Below, one piece after another: positions 1-8,972 of a DNA stretch of 55,436 nt. This stretch comes from Candidatus Obscuribacterales bacterium. GTDB taxonomy: Bacteria > Cyanobacteriota > Vampirovibrionia > Obscuribacterales > Obscuribacteraceae. The translations under genes were made by a program, and so were the position numbers. How positions within the stretch are numbered: the first letter of the stretch is position 1; the number at the start of each line of letters is the position of its first letter. The notes below the pieces were generated by a model. That model worked only from the letters and a program-made list of their open reading frames with translations. It had not been told where the DNA came from and did not search any database. The DNA is taken from NCBI GenBank assembly GCA_020050835.1, contig JAGVKB010000003.1, forward strand, positions 1 through 55,436, written 5' to 3'.

Positions 1-152
1 ACGCCGCCGCCGTTGCCCTGTGCCTGAGCGGCCAGCGGGTCGACGCGCGGGACGTTGGAGGGGTTGACGGTCGGCTTGCGCGAATCGCCGCAGCCGGTGA
101 GCAACAGAGATGCCGATGCCAGCAGTGCGAGGCTGAGTAGAGTCTTCTTCAT
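1..152 (-). CDS. Lipoprotein, N-terminal part (runs off the left edge)
   Basis: Only the first 50 codons are in the window. The start has a Lys-Lys n-region, a Leu/Ala-rich hydrophobic core and a lipobox (LLTGC, Cys at residue 21), so the product should be a lipid-anchored envelope protein. After the Cys the chain is Pro/Asn/Gly-rich, which looks like a flexible linker. A GGAAAG ribosome-binding site lies about 8 bases before the ATG. It begins 49 bases downstream of the solute-binding/OmpA fusion gene on the same strand, so the two are probably co-transcribed and may share an envelope role. The main domain lies outside the window and its function cannot be judged. Confidence 0.75.
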   Translation of the reverse strand, partial: MKKTLLSLALLASASLLLTGCGDSRKPTVNPSNVPRVDPLAAQAQGNGGG

Positions 153-201
153 GGGGACTTTCCTTTCCATGATGGTTTGGGTTGAGGTTTCCGAGCGACG
201 G

Positions 202-1956
202 TTACTTCGAGGCGGGCTTGAACGAGTCCAGCTCCGTCTCGACGGCCTTCACGCGGAAGACAACCCGCCGGTTGGACTTCCACTCTTCGACGGTCGTGGG
301 CACCGCGAACTTGGGGATCTTGGCGCCGACGCCGACGGCCACGAACTGCGATTCGTCGACGTTGAGACCCGCCTTCTTGCAGTACTCGAGGTAGGCCTTG
401 CGGACCGCCACCGAGCGCTGGTAGGAGAGGTTCTTGGCAGCCTGCTCGATCTGAGCAATCTCGGTCGGGGTCTTGCCGTCGGCCTTGGCCTTGTTGATCG
501 CGTCCGGGCTGTTGTGCCCTTCGACGATCACCAGTGTGCCGCCGAAGGTCTGGGAAAGCTCGACCGCCTTCTTGAACGCGTCCTGGTAGGTCGAGGCGGA
601 GAAGTCGATCTTGTTGGGCTCGAAGTAGATTTCGAACGCGTAAAGCGCGCCGTCCTGCCACTTGTCGAGCTCGGTGGCGATCTCGTTTTCGATCTTCTGC
701 TGGGCCTTGGTCGCGTCGAACGCCGGCTTCGGAACCGCGGTCAGGTCGACGTTCTTCAGCCCCTTGGCCAGCTTGGTGTAGTCCCAGCCGGACTTCTGGA
801 TATCGACCCGCTTGGTCATCAGCGCGAGGTCGAGGAAGGCGCTCTGCACTTCGTTGACGAGCACCGCAAAGTTGCGGGTCGTGCCGTTGCCGGTGAAGAA
901 GCCGACGTTGCCCTGGAAGCCGACCCACTCGCAGTCAGGCAGCGAGCCTTCGACGTCCGCGGTCGCCTGGTCCGAGCCGAAGAGCAACTTGGCGGACTGC
1001 TTCATCAGCTTGTTGTACTTGACCTGGTTGCTGGCCTTGTCGGCCACCACTGCCTGGAACTGCTCGGTGCCCACCATCAAGGCGTGCACGAGCTTCTCCA
1101 CGTCGGCCTGGTTCTTCTCGTACCAGTCCTTGCGGACCGCGTACACATCCGAGATGATGCGGTTGGCGCTCTTGCTGGAGAAGAGGACCTTGGCGCCCTT
1201 GACCGAGCCTTCGCCACCGGTGCCGGTTCCGCCCGAGGTCAGAGCCGCGGCGTCCGGAGAGATGACGAAGCAGGCGTCGATCTCGGGGGAAGCGGCGAAC
1301 GCCGAACGGGGGTCGAGGATGCGGCCCTTGGTGTCGTAGGTCGGAATCGTCAGCTCCTTCATCCACTTCAGCTTGACGTCGGTCGGCTTGAGGCCGGCGC
1401 GTGCGAGCGTGGTGGTCAGAAAGTCGACGTGCGGGCCGTAGGCCTGCAGCGCGATCGTCTTGCCCTTGAGGTCCGAGAGGTTCTTGATGCCGGGCCGAAC
1501 GACCAGGCAGTCACCGCCGGCGGACCAGGTGAGTTGATAGACGACGACCAGCTCGGTGCCGGCCTTCGAGAAGGACTCGGCGGCCGTGTTGATCATACCG
1601 ATCGTGCCGCGCAGCACCGGGGTGTCTCCGTCGAGGACGCCCTGGACCTGCTTGGCGAAGTCGTTCTCGCAGAACAGCTCGACGTCCAGCCCTTCGGCCT
1701 TGAAGACGCCTTCCTGGTCGGCGTAGACGGTGGCGACGTCGCCCGGCCAGGTGATCGTGGGCACGCGCAGCTTGCCGCCCTTGACCGGCTGCAGCCGCAC
1801 GTCCTTCAGCACGTCCTGCAGCGGCTTGGCTTGCACGACGTCGATCTTGTCCTTGCTGTCGGCGGCGAGGCCGTCGGTGGTGAGACAGAGAGCGATGGTG
1901 AGGGCCGCCAGCGCGGTCACGGACAACAGACGTCCCATGCAGTTTCGCAGACTCAT
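202..1956 (-). CDS. Secreted NMT1/TauA-like solute-binding protein fused to an OmpA-like peptidoglycan-binding domain
   Basis: The 584-residue product starts with a signal peptide (about residues 1-32, ending near LAAD). Residues about 60-400 look like a periplasmic binding protein of the NMT1/THI5/SsuA class: a GVFKAEGLDVEL-type helix-strand at 83-94, LSDLKGKTIAL at 160-170, and later a YEKNQADVEKLVHAL-type helix. Residues about 440-584 resemble OmpA-C: a VEGHNS turn, an LSYQRSVAVRKAYLEY helix and a closing NRRVVFRV strand. A peptidoglycan-anchored binding protein is inferred; the ligand is unknown. I chose the ATG at 1956 because AAGGAG sits 8 bases upstream and a signal peptide follows. 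No ABC permease or ATPase gene is adjacent, so it may sense or scaffold and not feed a transporter. Codon bias is strong, suggesting good expression. Confidence 0.85.
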   Translation of the reverse strand: MSLRNCMGRLLSVTALAALTIALCLTTDGLAADSKDKIDVVQAKPLQDVLKDVRLQPVKGGKLRVPTITWPGDVATVYADQEGVFKAEGLDVELFCENDFAKQVQGVLDGDTPVLRGTIGMINTAAESFSKAGTELVVVYQLTWSAGGDCLVVRPGIKNLSDLKGKTIALQAYGPHVDFLTTTLARAGLKPTDVKLKWMKELTIPTYDTKGRILDPRSAFAASPEIDACFVISPDAAALTSGGTGTGGEGSVKGAKVLFSSKSANRIISDVYAVRKDWYEKNQADVEKLVHALMVGTEQFQAVVADKASNQVKYNKLMKQSAKLLFGSDQATADVEGSLPDCEWVGFQGNVGFFTGNGTTRNFAVLVNEVQSAFLDLALMTKRVDIQKSGWDYTKLAKGLKNVDLTAVPKPAFDATKAQQKIENEIATELDKWQDGALYAFEIYFEPNKIDFSASTYQDAFKKAVELSQTFGGTLVIVEGHNSPDAINKAKADGKTPTEIAQIEQAAKNLSYQRSVAVRKAYLEYCKKAGLNVDESQFVAVGVGAKIPKFAVPTTVEEWKSNRRVVFRVKAVETELDSFKPASK

Positions 1957-2948
1957 GTGTGAGACTCCTTGGTTCGAACTTGAATTTGAGACCCGAACGG
2001 AATGTTCGAGCCCACAACAGACACTGATGCAAGGTACGAGAACTTTCGAGACGCGAGACAGCTTTTCTTGTCGGCTGACCTCCTTTCGCCTCCCCCGGAG
2101 CATGCTCGGCCCGACGCAGGCTGAGACAAGCACAACCAGCGGCACGCAAGTGCTGCTGAATGCTGGCTGTAAGTGAGACTGCTGCTTGTTGAGGCTGGGC
2201 GTTCTCTGGAAATCCGGGGTTAGATACGAAACATGTTTGTACTTTCCGAGAACTGGTATGTCTGAACCAACAGGTTATTACATTCTGTGTAGACCGGTTT
2301 GAAGGCGGCTTCACGCTCAGCTTGCGCTTACAGCCGGCTGATTTGCGTTTGTCCGCATGTGATTTGGGTGCCGTTCCAGTATCAATTTCGGCGATAGTTC
2401 GTGTTCGTATTTTTCCCACGTTAATCAGCCGGCTACCTTAGGCAAGCTCGCGCAGCATCAAAAGCACCAACGCCAGCCGCTCTCGTCCTTTCGCTGTCCC
2501 AGCCATTTAATCCCTCAGCCAGATTTGTAATTCTGCAACGAAATTCAAACTGCGCCAGATTTGCGCTGGCTCAGCTAGCTAGCAGAGCTCTCGGCTTGGT
2601 ATTGAGTGACTGTCCGTCGCTGCCCCCTGGCTCGAACTGTTAACAAACTATTTTTGTTGCGGCGCTATCTGCCACCACAACTAGTGCAACAAACCGGTCG
2701 GTGATTTGGCTTGTGAATCGTTTGGGTTTGGCCTCTCGTGCCTATCGCCTGGGAGTAATTGAAAAACGTGCCTATACATAGTCGATTTTGAGCGCCGGCG
2801 TTCAATCTCAAACGGCGCCGATCGAGCGCCCGACACCGGTGCTATGGGATTCACCCCCAGCATTCCGACCGCCTCTTCCTGGCCCACGGAGCTCGAGTAG
2901 CACGATTTCCTCCAGACGGGAGATCGAGCTCGTAAAATATGCTAATGG
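1957..2948. other. Intergenic region, about 1 kb
   Basis: No credible gene is seen. The segment is AT-richer than its flanks and must hold the promoter of the minus-strand solute-binding/OmpA gene. It contains a 12-bp inverted repeat, described separately. A short minus-strand open frame at 2681-2887 has no ribosome-binding site and no recognisable sequence. Confidence 0.6.
2332..2434. repeat. 12-bp inverted repeat with 79-base spacer
   Basis: AGCCGGCTGATT (2332-2343) recurs as its exact reverse complement, AATCAGCCGGCT (2423-2434). Each arm contains the 8-base palindrome AGCCGGCT, so each half could be a dimeric protein site and the pair could form a looped operator. It lies about 380 bases upstream of the solute-binding/OmpA start. 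Confidence 0.55.
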
Positions 2949-3536
2949 CTAACTGACCTTTCTCAGCGCAACGTGAAACTGCTCGTCCAGTTCGATTCGA
3001 TAGACCGACTTTAGCTCCATCAAAGCGTTATTCAGCCTCTCAATAATGAAATTGCGCTCCTTGTTGGAATCGTGAACCAGCTGATAGCTCAGAAGTTGTT
3101 CGACCTTGTCGGTGGAAACAGTGGCCAGGTTAGGTCTGGTGAGGATTTCAGTTACGATAAATGAAAGCAAGGTATCGGATCGCTCGAAGAGATCGACCTC
3201 GTCGACATGCCCTTTGGCTCCAGCCAGGCTTCGGTAAGTGTTCATCAGAATCTTGAGGCCGCTCAGCAATTGCTGATCCTTTTGACATAAACCACGCATC
3301 GACACGAAGTATTCTTCAAGTTCGGAATATTCGAGCCGTCCGTCGTTGTTTTTGTCACCGGCCATACCGAGTCCCATTCTGGTGAATTCGAGAATCTCTT
3401 CCAAGGCTCGGTATTCAGAGAGCGCTGGCACCAGGGATTCAAAACAAAAACGAATGTCATCGAAGTCAAGTCCGGGTATCCCGGTGTCATCTTGCTCGAA
3501 GGCAAAAGTGGGTACAAAACTGCGGGCAATACTCAT
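2949..3536 (-). CDS. EF-hand protein of unknown function
   Basis: The 195-residue protein has no signal peptide or membrane segment. Residues 61-72 form one canonical EF-hand loop (DKNNDGRLEYSE: D1, N3, D5, G6, L8, E12), so calcium binding is likely. The rest is mostly helical (FESLVPALSEYRALEEILEF before the loop, long amphipathic helices after it) and matches no family I recognise. It ends in a basic RKVS tail. The gene is divergent from the diguanylate cyclase gene, with 238 bases between their starts, so the two may share a regulatory region. Calcium sensing could link it loosely to the Ter cluster, whose TerD proteins also bind calcium; that link is inference. Confidence 0.7.
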   Translation of the reverse strand: MSIARSFVPTFAFEQDDTGIPGLDFDDIRFCFESLVPALSEYRALEEILEFTRMGLGMAGDKNNDGRLEYSELEEYFVSMRGLCQKDQQLLSGLKILMNTYRSLAGAKGHVDEVDLFERSDTLLSFIVTEILTRPNLATVSTDKVEQLLSYQLVHDSNKERNFIIERLNNALMELKSVYRIELDEQFHVALRKVS

Positions 3537-3774
3537 CGCGCAATACCAATGTCTGATCTCCAGGCGTCGCTGCCAGTCCGCATTCGGCAGTCAGCCGGTC
3601 AAAAACCGGCACCAGGAATAGTTTGTAGTAAACGGTAGTAAATGAAAGAACGAAAGAGGTGAATCCGGGGCTATTGATGGCTGGGACCAGAAATGGTCTC
3701 AGTCGGCGGTTATAATGGCTGCTAATTGTTGAAAAGTTGTGAAACAGCGATGGATTTGTTAGCGTTAGCTGCCG

Positions 3775-5724
3775 ATGAGAATTCTCTTTGTCGATGACGA
3801 TCACTCAAACGGCGCAGCCGTCGGCTCTCTGCTGGCAGAGTACGGTCACGAAGTGTTACGGGCTGACTCGCTTGAATTGGCTGCCGAGCTTATGAAGGAG
3901 TCCGGAGCTCCGGACTTCGTTGTCTTTGGAATGAAGCGGCTTCCGGCAGAGCTTGCGAAGCTGCTGCATGTATCAGCCAGCGAAGATCGCCGGCGGCGAA
4001 TACAAGCAACTCAGGAGCTGCCGGTGCTCTCGGACGATCAGGTGACCACGGTCGGACCGGAAGCGGAAAAAATGCGAGACTTTCGCAACATGTTTCTGGT
4101 TGTGCAAACCAAGTATGTCATGGGCTTGACTGCAAAGCTGGCGGACTTGCGCCTGGCGATCGACCAGGCACGTACTACCGGTGGCGAGCTGGAAGCGGTT
4201 AAGCGAGCCAGAATGCACGCGCACAAAATGAATGGAACGGCCGGTTCGCTCGGCTACCGGCAGATCTCTGAGCCGATGAAAGTAATCGAGACGACTTACG
4301 ATGCAATGATGGCAGACGAGCTTGACGAGCCAGGACAGAAGGAGCGAGCGTGGGCGGAGATCGAGCTGCAGTTTGACCTCGCAAAACAAGCAGGAGTGGT
4401 GCTTCTAAAAGAGCTCGAGAAGCTTCCCGGTCCAGACGGAAAATCGTCCGTATACTACAAAGCTCCGATGGCCAAGGTGCTCGTCGTTGATGAAGACGAA
4501 CGGTTTCTCGATGTTGTTGAGCATCTGGGAAGGCAGAGAATGGTTGAAGTCGTGCGCGCCACCAGCGTTGCCGAGGCATTGGAGAGAGCTTGCCTGGTAT
4601 CGCTCGACGCAGCTCTCCTGAATGTTCCTGAGCGAAAGGCGGATGAATCCTTCAAGCTGGCCAGAGAGCTGCGCGGGCTGCCTGGCTACGAGAGTTTGCC
4701 GCTGGCCTTCATATCTGCCTCCTCGCATTTGCAAGATCGAGTTGAGGCGGTTCATGCCGGCGCTTCTCTTTATCTTGATAAACCGCTTGAATCACAGGCG
4801 CTCGAGTCGGCTGTGCAATATCTGGTGGCCATCCGTCAAGGCGGCCGTCCGCGTGTCTTGATTATTGATGACGATCCTGATTTTTGCGAGCTCTTGTCCG
4901 TGACCTTGCGTAACGAGGGGCTTCTCATTCGCACCGTAAATGATCCGGCCAGAGTGCTCGATGTGATGCAGGAGTTTCCGCCAGAGTTAATGTTGCTCGA
5001 CGTCAACATGCCTAACATCAGTGGTTTTGATGTCTGTAAGATGGTGCGTGGCATCCCGCGCTGGCAAGATCTGCCGATCATCTTTCTTACTGCCCAGACC
5101 GGCGTGCAAGCGAGAGTATCGGCTTTTCAAGCTGGCGCTGATGACTACTTGCCGAAACCGGTGATTAACGAAGAGCTTTTGGCCAGAGTAAAGGTTCGGC
5201 TCGACCGTTCGCGTCTGATGAAGGAGCGTTCTGACAAAGATACGATTACCGGTCTTTTGTTGCGGCGCGCGTTCGCCGAACAGTTGAACGCGATGCTGGC
5301 CGATGCTCAACGCAATCAACTGATTTTTACCATCTGTTTGTTGGATGTCGATCATTTCAAGCATGTCAACGACACTTACGGACACCTGGCCGGAGACCAG
5401 GTTCTAACCATGCTCGGGCAGCTTCTGATGCGACGATTTCGCGTGGACGACCTTAGAGGCCGCTGGGGTGGAGAAGAGTTTATCCTCGCTTTCAGGCGCG
5501 AAAGCAAGCAGACCATGCAACGAGCCGTCGCTCGCTTTCTGGATGAATTCAAGCAGCTCTCCTTTCAAAGCGATAGCGGTCAGGAGTTTCGCTGCAGTTT
5601 CAGCGGAGGATTGGCAAGCTATCCGGCAGACGGCCAGTCAATTTTCGATCTGATCAAGGCCGCAGACGAACGGCTTTATTATGCCAAGGAGTCCGGACGC
5701 AGCCGAGTGGTAGCAGATCTCTAG
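3775..5724 (+). CDS. PleD-like response regulator: REC-HPt-REC-REC-GGDEF diguanylate cyclase
   Basis: The 649-residue protein carries several signalling domains in order. Receiver 1 (about 1-70) has the acidic pair (VDDD, 6-9) but no phosphorylatable Asp where one is expected (FVVFGM). An HPt domain (about 100-215) has AHKMNGTAGSLG with H150. Receiver 2 (about 232-350) carries Asn at the phosphosite (ALLNVP, N283) but keeps its Lys. Receiver 3 (about 359-478) is complete (DDD 365-367, D409, K461). The GGDEF domain (about 485-649) has the active motif RWGGEEF and an intact inhibitory RVDD site (R556, D559). It should make cyclic di-GMP under phosphorelay control and product feedback. No kinase gene is adjacent. 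Confidence 0.93.
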   Translation: MRILFVDDDHSNGAAVGSLLAEYGHEVLRADSLELAAELMKESGAPDFVVFGMKRLPAELAKLLHVSASEDRRRRIQATQELPVLSDDQVTTVGPEAEKMRDFRNMFLVVQTKYVMGLTAKLADLRLAIDQARTTGGELEAVKRARMHAHKMNGTAGSLGYRQISEPMKVIETTYDAMMADELDEPGQKERAWAEIELQFDLAKQAGVVLLKELEKLPGPDGKSSVYYKAPMAKVLVVDEDERFLDVVEHLGRQRMVEVVRATSVAEALERACLVSLDAALLNVPERKADESFKLARELRGLPGYESLPLAFISASSHLQDRVEAVHAGASLYLDKPLESQALESAVQYLVAIRQGGRPRVLIIDDDPDFCELLSVTLRNEGLLIRTVNDPARVLDVMQEFPPELMLLDVNMPNISGFDVCKMVRGIPRWQDLPIIFLTAQTGVQARVSAFQAGADDYLPKPVINEELLARVKVRLDRSRLMKERSDKDTITGLLLRRAFAEQLNAMLADAQRNQLIFTICLLDVDHFKHVNDTYGHLAGDQVLTMLGQLLMRRFRVDDLRGRWGGEEFILAFRRESKQTMQRAVARFLDEFKQLSFQSDSGQEFRCSFSGGLASYPADGQSIFDLIKAADERLYYAKESGRSRVVADL

Positions 5725-6235
5725 CGATTGTTTTGCGTGGGTGGCGCGAGCTTCACCAGCCGTTTGAAGTGGGGTTAATACGAAAAAAACGCTCGCGAAT
5801 AATCCCGCTCAGTCTTGAGTTGGCCATTAATGAAGGCTGGCGGCTATTGATGGGCGCGATTCTTCAGCGTTCCTGCCGGTTGCGGGTAGCACTTGGGCGA
5901 TGGCTGTGGTCCTTGTCGGTCGATGGCTATCTCTATTAGGTTGTGTTGTTCTTCTAAACCTCACCAAGCAACCCCAAGGCACGTAAGAGACCTAAGCAAG
6001 CACCATCCAGCAAAGTTTCCTTCGGGCAGGCAACTGTTGCTGGACAAGCTTGCGATGGAACCGGGCGTGTAAGCTCGCTTTGACCTGGTTTAGAAGTTGG
6101 TACCGACTCTTCGTTCCAATTGTCCAGCAGTTGCGAAGCAGTGCCCTCATTGCCAAACAACTGCCGGCCGGATTGGGTTGCGGGTCGGTTGACCGTGAGT
6201 TGACTTAAACCTCAAACCTCAGGAGATGCAAAATC
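5725..6235. other. Intergenic leader region before the 632-residue membrane protein
   Basis: About 510 bases without a convincing gene. A 68-codon open frame at 5733-5939 lacks a ribosome-binding site and protein-like composition. The second half holds an inverted repeat (6030-6134) that could fold into a large stem in the leader RNA. Confidence 0.55.
6030..6134. repeat. Interrupted inverted repeat in a leader region
   Basis: GCAACTG-TTG-CTGGACAA (6030-6047) pairs with TTGTCCAGCAGTTGC (6120-6134). The match is 15 bp with a 3-base bulge, across a 72-base spacer. It ends about 100 bases before the start of the 632-residue membrane protein gene, so a regulatory leader structure or paired operator is possible. 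Confidence 0.5.
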
Positions 6236-8134
6236 ATGATCTTCAGTACCGAGTTCTGGCCGTTCGCCCTCCTCTGGGCGCTGGTAGCCGCAATCGTGTC
6301 GGCTGCGCTTGCCTATTCGGCAGGCGATCGTCGTGTCGGTGAGTACCGCCGTGAACAGAATGTTTCCGCCAACAGCCTTGCCATCATCGCTGGTGGCGCG
6401 GCTTTCGTGGTGGCGCTTCTTGCCGTGCGCTTTCTGATGTACTACTTGCAGCCCTCGTTCCAGGGCAGCTTCTTCGGATACTGGCCGGTGCTCATGTTCG
6501 CGCTGGTGCCGGCCTTCCTGATCGGTCTGGTCGTGGGCGGCGGTAGCCAGAAAGCCTGGACGGCTACCGCTTTCGCGGCGCTGATTCTCTTGGGCGTGCC
6601 GTCCATCCAGTACGGCTACAACGCCTGGGGCCCGGGCAACGCCCAGCGCTTCGTCGAGCTTCCCAACATCCGGATCGCCGGACCGGAAGAGAAGATTCCG
6701 CCCACCGACCCGGATCGCATGGTGCTCGTCACCCGCTCGATCGCGGTCTTCAAGGGGCAGACGGCGCTCTCGACCGAATCCGGCATCGCCAGCCGCTACG
6801 GCATCGACTCCGACACGTATGTGCTGCAGTATGTCAAAGGGCATCGCTACTGGATTGCGCCGCTAAGCCCGATCAACAGCGGCGATACCTTCTGGACTCC
6901 GCTGTTTGGCGGTGCTGCCACCAGTCCCGGCTACGTGGTGGTCGATGCCGAGAATCCGGGCAAGGACGCCTGGTTGAAGATCGGCTTCCAGATCAGCGTG
7001 TTCACCAACCAGAAGTGGGGGATGAACTTGCTGCGCTGGGTCTACCAGCGCGGGTACACCGGCGGTATGCTTGAAGAGCCGATCTTCGAAGTGGATGATG
7101 ACTGGCATCCTCATTACACGATCAGCTACGTCAAGCGGCCGTTCGGACAAGTGGCCGGACGCAAGCTCGAAAAGGTGATCGCCGTCGACGTCACCAAGGC
7201 CACTCCCACTCTGACCGAGTACGAGCTGGCTGAGAAGCCGAAATGGATCGATCGCGTTGTCGCCGACGACCTGGTCAAGGAATGGGCTTCCGACTGGGGT
7301 ATGTACGGCGGCGAGTTCTGCCGTACCAGCTCGTGGAATTTCTGGCAGGTGGCCTTCGGCATCAACAAGACCAACACGATGCAGCCGGCCGATGTCGAGA
7401 ATCTGTACACGAAAGACGAGCACAACGTCTGGGTGGTGCCGATGACCTCGACCAACGGCAACGACCACACCGTGGTCGGCACGTTGGTCTTCGAGAGCGG
7501 GGAGAACAAGGGCACGTTCTACCCCGGCATCAAGGGCTTCAACGAGCCTGCGAGCGCTGATGACACCATGGTCAACGCCCGCGACAATATCAAGCACTAC
7601 CCGGTGGAGTCGGTTCAGCTGTACAACATCTATGGCGAGCTGACTTATGTGGCGATTTACGCTTCGCCGCAAAGCATCGGCAAGTCGTTTGGTGGCATCG
7701 GCATCGTCCATGCTCACTCGCAAGACGCGGCCGACGTCATCTACGCCAACGACAAGCAGACTGCAATGCGACTCTACGCTACGCAGCTGGCCCGCTCAGG
7801 CCAGGCTGGTGGTGGCAACGAGTCCATTTCGCAGACCAGCAAGCAGAGCAAGGAGATCAGCGGCGTCATCCAGCGCATCGCCGTGTTGCCTTCCAGCCAG
7901 CTCGGTGGTACGCCCACGTACATGTTCATCATCCAGGGGGACTCTCGTACCTACCTGGTGACGCGGGACACGTACTTGCGGATGCCGCTGGTGAAAGAGG
8001 GTGACGAGGTGACTTTCACTTACCTCGATACCCAGACTGCCGAGACGGCCGTCAACAGCTTCAGCTGCAAGTCTCTCGACGGCAAACCGGCGGCGAAGGC
8101 TCAGCCGGCGGTGGAGCAGCCGAGCGGCAAGTAG
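6236..8134 (+). CDS. Large membrane-anchored protein of unknown function
   Basis: The 632-residue protein begins with about four hydrophobic segments (residues about 8-27, 47-68, 80-104, 109-125). A large extracytoplasmic or cytoplasmic region rich in aromatic residues and beta strands follows. Around residues 250-420 are motifs such as WGMNLLRWVYQRGYTG and GGEFCRTSSWNFWQVAFGIN. The last about 90 residues (after a Gln/Ser-rich linker) read like a small OB/SH3-type beta barrel (TYMFIIQGDSRTYLVTRDTYLRM), with a Pro/Ala/Gln tail. I do not recognise the family. AGGAG lies about 8 bases before the ATG. The GC-rich codon usage resembles the Ter genes, suggesting high expression. A strong terminator hairpin follows at 8261. 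Confidence 0.85.
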   Translation: MIFSTEFWPFALLWALVAAIVSAALAYSAGDRRVGEYRREQNVSANSLAIIAGGAAFVVALLAVRFLMYYLQPSFQGSFFGYWPVLMFALVPAFLIGLVVGGGSQKAWTATAFAALILLGVPSIQYGYNAWGPGNAQRFVELPNIRIAGPEEKIPPTDPDRMVLVTRSIAVFKGQTALSTESGIASRYGIDSDTYVLQYVKGHRYWIAPLSPINSGDTFWTPLFGGAATSPGYVVVDAENPGKDAWLKIGFQISVFTNQKWGMNLLRWVYQRGYTGGMLEEPIFEVDDDWHPHYTISYVKRPFGQVAGRKLEKVIAVDVTKATPTLTEYELAEKPKWIDRVVADDLVKEWASDWGMYGGEFCRTSSWNFWQVAFGINKTNTMQPADVENLYTKDEHNVWVVPMTSTNGNDHTVVGTLVFESGENKGTFYPGIKGFNEPASADDTMVNARDNIKHYPVESVQLYNIYGELTYVAIYASPQSIGKSFGGIGIVHAHSQDAADVIYANDKQTAMRLYATQLARSGQAGGGNESISQTSKQSKEISGVIQRIAVLPSSQLGGTPTYMFIIQGDSRTYLVTRDTYLRMPLVKEGDEVTFTYLDTQTAETAVNSFSCKSLDGKPAAKAQPAVEQPSGK

Positions 8135-8260
8135 CCGACGATTGATCTACCTGCTTTGGCGGCAAGTCTTTCGATTTCATCATGACGTCGAAATCTTGCT
8201 GCCAGCAGGGGATCAGATATCGAGCAAAGCTACTGGTAGACGAAGTGCTGATCGAACCGC

Positions 8261-8300
8261 AAACACGAAGCGCCGGTGCCCGAGCCGGTGCTTCGTGTTT
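8261..8300 (+). terminator. Terminator hairpin
   Basis: AAACACGAAGC-G-CCGG pairs with CCGG-T-GCTTCGTGTTT (16 bp, one G-U-type pair) around an 8-base loop. The stem closes with TTT and lies 126 bases after the membrane-protein stop. Confidence 0.75.
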
Positions 8301-8384
8301 GATTGCTGGTCGCGACAGTTGATGGAAGCAGAGCTTCGGCAAGCCGGACGCTTGCTCTGGCTCTCTTCTTTCTTTATTTTATGA

Positions 8385-8769
8385 GCATTTAACTACGAGG
8401 CGATATCGTAAAGAGCGAAGGGTGGTCAGTCCCCATCCGCCGCCGGCCGGGTAGCTGATGGCGAGGTCGTGCAAAAGTCCGGCGATGACGAAAATGAGAA
8501 AGACCGCTCCGCTTGCACCGAAGAGCCGTCTCAGCGGCTGAACGAAAAGGATCTTGTCCATTTCGACAAAGGCCAGGTTCCATCTCCTGCTCCAGAAATC
8601 CTGCAGGGCGGAGCGCTTTAGCGGGTGGTCGAAGAGCGGTCCGACCTTCCACCCGCACAATCGCATGGCGCTCGTCAGCATCCCGGCATAGCCCAAGTGG
8701 ATAGTGAGAAGGATTGAGGCGATGCCCAGCCAACCGGAGTCGATAGAGTCCTGCTTGACATTTGTTCAT
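8385..8769 (-). pseudogene. Remnant of an MBOAT/wax-synthase-like O-acyltransferase
   Basis: A minus-strand open frame from the stop at about 8770 gives a chain with the hallmarks of the short MBOAT_2/wax synthase domain: an IASILLTIHLGYAGMLTSAM membrane helix, FWSRRWNLAF, a VQPLRRLFGA segment and FLIFVIAGLLHDLAISYPAG, whose His is the expected catalytic residue. Family members run to about 300 residues or more. Here the N-terminal membrane helices are missing (the frame opens at a stop with no start codon or ribosome-binding site), and the C-terminus dissolves into LRSLRYRLVVKCS. I read it as a decayed gene truncated at both ends. It faces a desaturase gene, so it may once have taken part in storage-lipid synthesis. 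A functional short gene starting at TTG 8696 is less likely. Confidence 0.65.
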
Positions 8770-8972
8770 CCTCTCAACCTTCGCGCAAATGGCTGTTCCT
8801 GCCGGAACTGGCTGGGCGGAGGTGAAGGCCCAGCCGAACATGGGTGATATTTCAATTGCATGTAGTAGGATCGGCAAGGTATCGTTAGCTGCTGGGGGCA
8901 GTATGCGCGGTCTAGCTGGGACTGTCGGCGTATATTTCCGCCGGTCGGCAACCTTGTTTTCGGGGCGGACAG
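8770..8972. other. Spacer between the MBOAT remnant and the desaturase
   Basis: Holds the upstream region of the desaturase gene. No further stretch similar to an MBOAT N-terminus can be seen in any frame. Confidence 0.5.

Noticed and set aside
55-1962. Long plus-strand open frame of 635 codons
   Set aside because: It is antisense to the solute-binding/OmpA gene, which has a signal peptide, ribosome-binding site and recognisable domains. The plus frame is Leu/Val/Gly/Arg/Asp-rich, typical of a GC-rich mirror frame.
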